A program made the position numbers and the translations under genes. The notes under the pieces were generated by a model. That model ran no database searches. It had not been told where the DNA came from and saw only the letters and a program-made list of their open reading frames with translations. From positions 1 through 8,921 of the forward strand of contig JAGRAA010000116.1 of the NCBI GenBank assembly GCA_020435185.1: 8,921 nt of DNA, written 5' to 3'. The stretch is from Bdellovibrionales bacterium (GTDB taxonomy: Bacteria; Bdellovibrionota; Bdellovibrionia; Bdellovibrionales; UBA1609). Shown here in pieces: positions 6,474 to 8,921 of the stretch; the first letter of the stretch is position 1; each line of letters begins with the position of its first letter.

Positions 6474-6848
6474 ATGGCTCGTATTGCAGGTATCGATTTA
6501 CCTAAAAACAAAAGATTGGTCGTAGCTCTGACGTATATTTATGGCATCGGAGTTTCTACCGCAGAAGAAATCATGAAAAAGGCTGGATTTGATAATGCCT
6601 TAAGAACTCAGGATCTCACTGAAGAACAGACTGTTAAACTTCGTGATATTATTGATGGCGATTTTAAAGTCGAGGGTGATTTAAGACGTGATATTGGACT
6701 TTCTATTAAGAGATTAATGGATATTGGTTGTTATAGAGGAATTCGCCATAGAAGAGGGTTACCTGTTCGTGGTCAAAGCACTCGACAAAATGCAAGAACT
6801 CGTAAAGGTCCTAAGAAAACTGTAGCTAATAAGAAAAAAGCTGTCTAA
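6474..6848 (+). CDS. rpsM: 30S ribosomal protein S13
   Basis: The 124-residue product is S13, a 30S head protein that forms bridges to the 50S subunit (with L5) and touches P-site tRNA through its C-terminal tail. Features: [26 protein letters not shown] (1-26), a helix-two-turns-helix core, and the signature [31 protein letters not shown] (85-115) followed by a Lys-rich tail. RGQST replaces the more common RGQRT. AAGG at 6460-6463, inside the end of rpmJ, lies 10 bases upstream of the ATG. It is the first gene of a classical alpha operon; no leader for an S4-binding pseudoknot is present directly upstream, since rpmJ ends 6 bases before it. Confidence 0.98.
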   Translation: MARIAGIDLPKNKRLVVALTYIYGIGVSTAEEIMKKAGFDNALRTQDLTEEQTVKLRDIIDGDFKVEGDLRRDIGLSIKRLMDIGCYRGIRHRRGLPVRGQSTRQNARTRKGPKKTVANKKKAV

Positions 6849-6864
6849 TTGAAGGAATTGAAGA

Positions 6865-7251
6865 ATGGCTGGTAAAAAAACTACTCGAAAAAAAGTTAAA
6901 AAGAATGTCCCTCATGGGCGCTGTTATATTCAGGCTGGATTTGCCAACACAATCATTACAATGACCGACCCTAGTGGCGGAGCTGTGTGTTGGTCAAGTG
7001 CGGGCTTTTTGGGCTTTAAGGGCTCAAGAAAGGGAACTCCTTTTGCTGCACAAGTTGCTGCCGAAGATGTAGCGAAGAAAGCTCTTGATAATGGTATGAA
7101 GTCGGTTGATGTTCACATAAAAGGTCCTGGAGCAGGAAGAGAGCCTTCTGTAAGAGCTCTTGTGGCAGCAGGTTTAAGAGTTACGTCTATTCGAGATATA
7201 ACTCCGATTCCTCACAATGGATGTAGACCTCCGAAAAGAAGAAGAATTTAA
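6865..7251 (+). CDS. rpsK: 30S ribosomal protein S11
   Basis: The 128-residue product is S11, a platform protein near the mRNA exit and the 3' end of 16S rRNA. Hallmarks: basic N-terminus, [46 protein letters not shown] (18-63), [14 protein letters not shown] (86-99) and the terminus [17 protein letters not shown]. The Asn-Gly pair at 118-119 is where E. coli S11 carries an isoaspartate (family knowledge). AAGGAA at 6852-6857 lies 7 bases before the ATG. In most Gram-negative bacteria rpsD (S4) follows; here the next gene is rpoA after a 45-base gap. Confidence 0.98.
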   Translation: MAGKKTTRKKVKKNVPHGRCYIQAGFANTIITMTDPSGGAVCWSSAGFLGFKGSRKGTPFAAQVAAEDVAKKALDNGMKSVDVHIKGPGAGREPSVRALVAAGLRVTSIRDITPIPHNGCRPPKRRRI

Positions 7252-7266
7252 TTTTAGACTGGTTTA

Positions 7267-7281
7267 TTTTACTTAGTAAAA
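7267..7281 (+). other. Small hairpin immediately before the rpoA ribosome-binding site
   Basis: TTTTAC (7267-7272) and GTAAAA (7276-7281) form a perfect 6-bp stem with a TTA loop, ending 2 bases before the rpoA AAGGAG. It lies in the junction where rpsD would normally be. The stem is AT-rich and weak; it may be chance or may modulate rpoA translation. Confidence 0.25.
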
Positions 7282-7283
7282 GC

Positions 7284-7289
7284 AAGGAG
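7284..7289 (+). promoter_or_regulatory. Ribosome-binding site of rpoA
   Basis: A consensus AAGGAG lies 7 bases before the TTG at 7297. The strong site at ideal spacing, with the protein starting at the usual alpha-subunit N-terminus, justifies the rare TTG start. Confidence 0.8.
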
Positions 7290-7296
7290 CACAATT

Positions 7297-8367
7297 TTGG
7301 CAAATTTAGATATTCAACCTCACTACTACAAGTTTTGGAGAGAACTGATTAAGCCGAAAGGTTTTGAGGTAGACAAGGATAGTCTTACAGAAAAATATGG
7401 TAAATTTACGATTCGTCCGCTAGAGAGAGGTTATGGTGTAACCATCGGAAATTCTCTCCGTAGGGTGTTACTTAATTCAATGATGGGTTCAGCTGTTTCT
7501 GCAGTTAAGTTTGATGGAGTTCTCCATGAGTTTAGTACTATTCCTGATGTGTTGGAAGATGTAACAGATATTATTTTAAATCTTAAAGAAGTTAGATTTA
7601 AGCAGTATGATCCTGAACCTAAGACTTTAAGAATTTCAAAAAGCGAGCCTGGAGCCATTACGGCAGCAGATATAGTGATGACGGATCAAATAGAAGTTTT
7701 AAATCCTTCTCAGCATATTGCTACTTTAGGAAAAGAAGGAAAGTTTGAGGCTGAGATTGTCGTTTCTTTTGGGCGAGGATTTGAGAATGCAGAGACTCAT
7801 GGGGTAGATTTACCTGTTGGTTTTATTTCAGTGGACTCTTTGTTTAGCCCAGTAAGAAAAGTTAATTATACAGTGAATGCAACTCGTGTTGCTCAAAGAA
7901 CTGATTACGATGCGTTAACTTTAGAGGTATGGACAGATGGTGCCTTAAAACCTGAAGAGGCGATTGCTTTGGGGTCTAAGATATTAAAAGAGCAGCTTCA
8001 AATTTTTGTGAATTTTAATGAAAACTTAGAGCCAGAGGAAGAGGAAGAGCAGACTTCTACTCCTAAATTAAATGACAACTTGTTCAGATCCGTTGATGAT
8101 CTTGAGTTATCTGTGAGAAGTGCAAATTGTCTTAAAAATGCTAATATTAGATTTATCGGCGAGTTAGTGACTAAGTCAGAAGCTGAAATGTTGAAGACTA
8201 AGAATTTTGGTCGTAAGTCGTTAAATGAAATTAAGGATATTTTAGTAACAATGGGATTATCTTTAGGTATGAAAATTGAGGGTTGGCCTCCTCCGGGATG
8301 GGATCCAAACAATCCTATAAAGCCTCAAATTCAGGCTTCGGCTGAACCTAATACTCCTGTAGTTTAA
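7297..8367 (+). CDS. rpoA: DNA-directed RNA polymerase subunit alpha
   Basis: The 356-residue product is RNA polymerase alpha, whose dimer nucleates assembly of beta and beta-prime. The N-terminal domain (about 20-240) has [31 protein letters not shown] (37-67), the dimer/assembly hallmark. A short acidic linker (EPEEEEE, 245-251) leads to the C-terminal domain, [25 protein letters not shown]...[14 protein letters not shown]...GLSLGM (266-325). Arg274, Asn277 and Lys307 correspond to E. coli Arg265, Asn268 and Lys298, which contact UP-element DNA. After GWPPPGW a tail of about 21 residues, rich in Pro, Asn and Gln, extends past the E. coli end. The start is TTG with a strong AAGGAG; no nearby ATG fits. 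Confidence 0.97.
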   Translation: MANLDIQPHYYKFWRELIKPKGFEVDKDSLTEKYGKFTIRPLERGYGVTIGNSLRRVLLNSMMGSAVSAVKFDGVLHEFSTIPDVLEDVTDIILNLKEVRFKQYDPEPKTLRISKSEPGAITAADIVMTDQIEVLNPSQHIATLGKEGKFEAEIVVSFGRGFENAETHGVDLPVGFISVDSLFSPVRKVNYTVNATRVAQRTDYDALTLEVWTDGALKPEEAIALGSKILKEQLQIFVNFNENLEPEEEEEQTSTPKLNDNLFRSVDDLELSVRSANCLKNANIRFIGELVTKSEAEMLKTKNFGRKSLNEIKDILVTMGLSLGMKIEGWPPPGWDPNNPIKPQIQASAEPNTPVV

Positions 8368-8385
8368 AACAGAGAATAATAAGTA

Positions 8386-8400
8386 GGCCTTGTGAAGGTC
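8386..8400 (+). other. Small hairpin in the rpoA-rplQ gap
   Basis: GGCCTT (8386-8391) pairs with AAGGTC (8395-8400) around a GTG loop, six pairs including one G-T wobble. It lies mid-way in the 56-base gap before rplQ and is not followed by T residues, so it is not a terminator. Possible RNA structure only. Confidence 0.25.
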
Positions 8401-8423
8401 ATTGATATGTATCGGAGAGAATA

Positions 8424-8906
8424 GTGAGACACAGTGTTGTAAAGCATAGTTTTGGAAGAAAACAAGGCCCTCGAAAAGCATTGATTAGAGGCTTAGTGGA
8501 TTCATTAGTGCAGCATGGTCGTATTAAAACAACTCTTGCTAAAGCTAAAGAATTACGTCGTCATGTTGAGAAAGCGGTAACTTACGGAAAAGAAGATAGC
8601 GTTCATGTACGTAGAACTCTTCTTAAGAAGTATCCAAATAAAGATACTGTTAAGTCTATAGTTACTGATATCTCTCCAAGATTTAAAGATCGTCCTGGAG
8701 GTTATACTCGTATTTTAAAGATCGGTGCTAGACCTGGTGATATGGCTCCTATGGCGCTTATTGAGTTTGTTGATTATCAAGCTCCAGAAATTGATACAGA
8801 GCAATTAGAGGCAGAAAAAAGAGATTTGCACGCTAAGAGATTAAAAATGCATAAAAAATCCGTACGTAAAATGCAGGCCTCATCAAGAGTGATAAATCGT
8901 AAATAA
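8424..8906 (+). CDS. rplQ: 50S ribosomal protein L17 with C-terminal extension
   Basis: The 160-residue product is L17, a 50S protein near the exit tunnel on the solvent side. The core is clear: MRHSVVKHSFGRKQGPRKALIRGLVDSLVQHGRIKTTLAKAKELRRHVEKAVTYGK (1-56), FKDRPGGYTRILKIGARPGDMAPMALIEFVD (87-117). E. coli L17 has 127 residues. Here about 42 more residues (119-160) follow, acidic at first (EIDTEQLEAEKRD) and then strongly basic (KRLKMHKKSVRKM, ending NRK), probably helical. The start is GTG, with GGAG at 8414-8417 six bases upstream, and it matches the canonical L17 N-terminus. It is the last gene of the alpha operon; only 15 bases remain after the stop, with no terminator hairpin visible. 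Confidence 0.97.
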   Translation: MRHSVVKHSFGRKQGPRKALIRGLVDSLVQHGRIKTTLAKAKELRRHVEKAVTYGKEDSVHVRRTLLKKYPNKDTVKSIVTDISPRFKDRPGGYTRILKIGARPGDMAPMALIEFVDYQAPEIDTEQLEAEKRDLHAKRLKMHKKSVRKMQASSRVINRK

Positions 8907-8921
8907 AGAATATTTTTCGTT

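Noticed and set aside
8029..8049. GAG/GAA run in rpoA as a repeat or frameshift
   Set aside because: It encodes the acidic linker between the two alpha domains, and the reading frame is intact on both sides.
7431..8481. Three - strand open frames across rpoA and the start of rplQ
   Set aside because: They are shadows of rpoA and rplQ codons; Ser- and Leu-rich translations are typical of antisense frames.
1..8921. Mobile element, CRISPR, phage, toxin-antitoxin or biosynthetic system
   Set aside because: No inverted or direct repeats of useful length, no transposase or integrase motifs, and the whole window is filled with housekeeping genes in near-canonical order.

Overview
This window is a stretch of the bacterial ribosomal protein supercluster: the end of the S10 operon, the spc operon and the alpha operon. 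Every gene lies on the + strand and the intergenic gaps are mostly only a few bases. The DNA is AT-rich, with AGA/CGT arginine codons and several GTG/TTG starts. The proteins look like those of a Gram-negative bacterium. Deep-branching, delta-like predatory lineages (Bdellovibrionota type) are my tentative guess, from general protein character and memory only; the sequence does not prove it.

Layout: the C-terminal part of rplP (L16) runs off the left edge, followed by rpmC (L29), rpsQ (S17), rplN (L14), rplE (L5), rpsH (S8), rplF (L6), rplR (L18), rpsE (S5), rpmD (L30), rplO (L15), secY and adk. A 249-bp non-coding gap (6105-6353) follows, with two small hairpins and two plausible sigma70-type promoters. 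After it come rpmJ (L36, 37 codons), rpsM (S13), rpsK (S11), rpoA and rplQ (L17). The window ends 15 bases after rplQ.

Together the genes build both ribosomal subunits (L5/L18 in the central protuberance, S8/S5 in the 30S body and decoding area, S13/S11 in the head and platform). They also supply the Sec translocon channel, adenylate kinase for nucleotide balance, and the RNA polymerase alpha subunit. This is core housekeeping DNA. I see no mobile element, CRISPR array, tRNA, rRNA or defence system.

The unusual part is what is absent from an otherwise canonical order. rplX (L24) is missing between rplN and rplE, rpsN (S14) between rplE and rpsH, map and infA between adk and rpmJ, and rpsD (S4) between rpsK and rpoA. 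The junctions are tight and have good ribosome-binding sites, so these look like genuine relocations or losses. They also remove the places where the E. coli S8 and S4 autoregulatory circuits normally act. Smaller points are a long basic C-terminal extension on L17, a Pro-rich tail on RpoA, a four-cysteine LID in adenylate kinase, and start-codon corrections for rpsE and rpmD.
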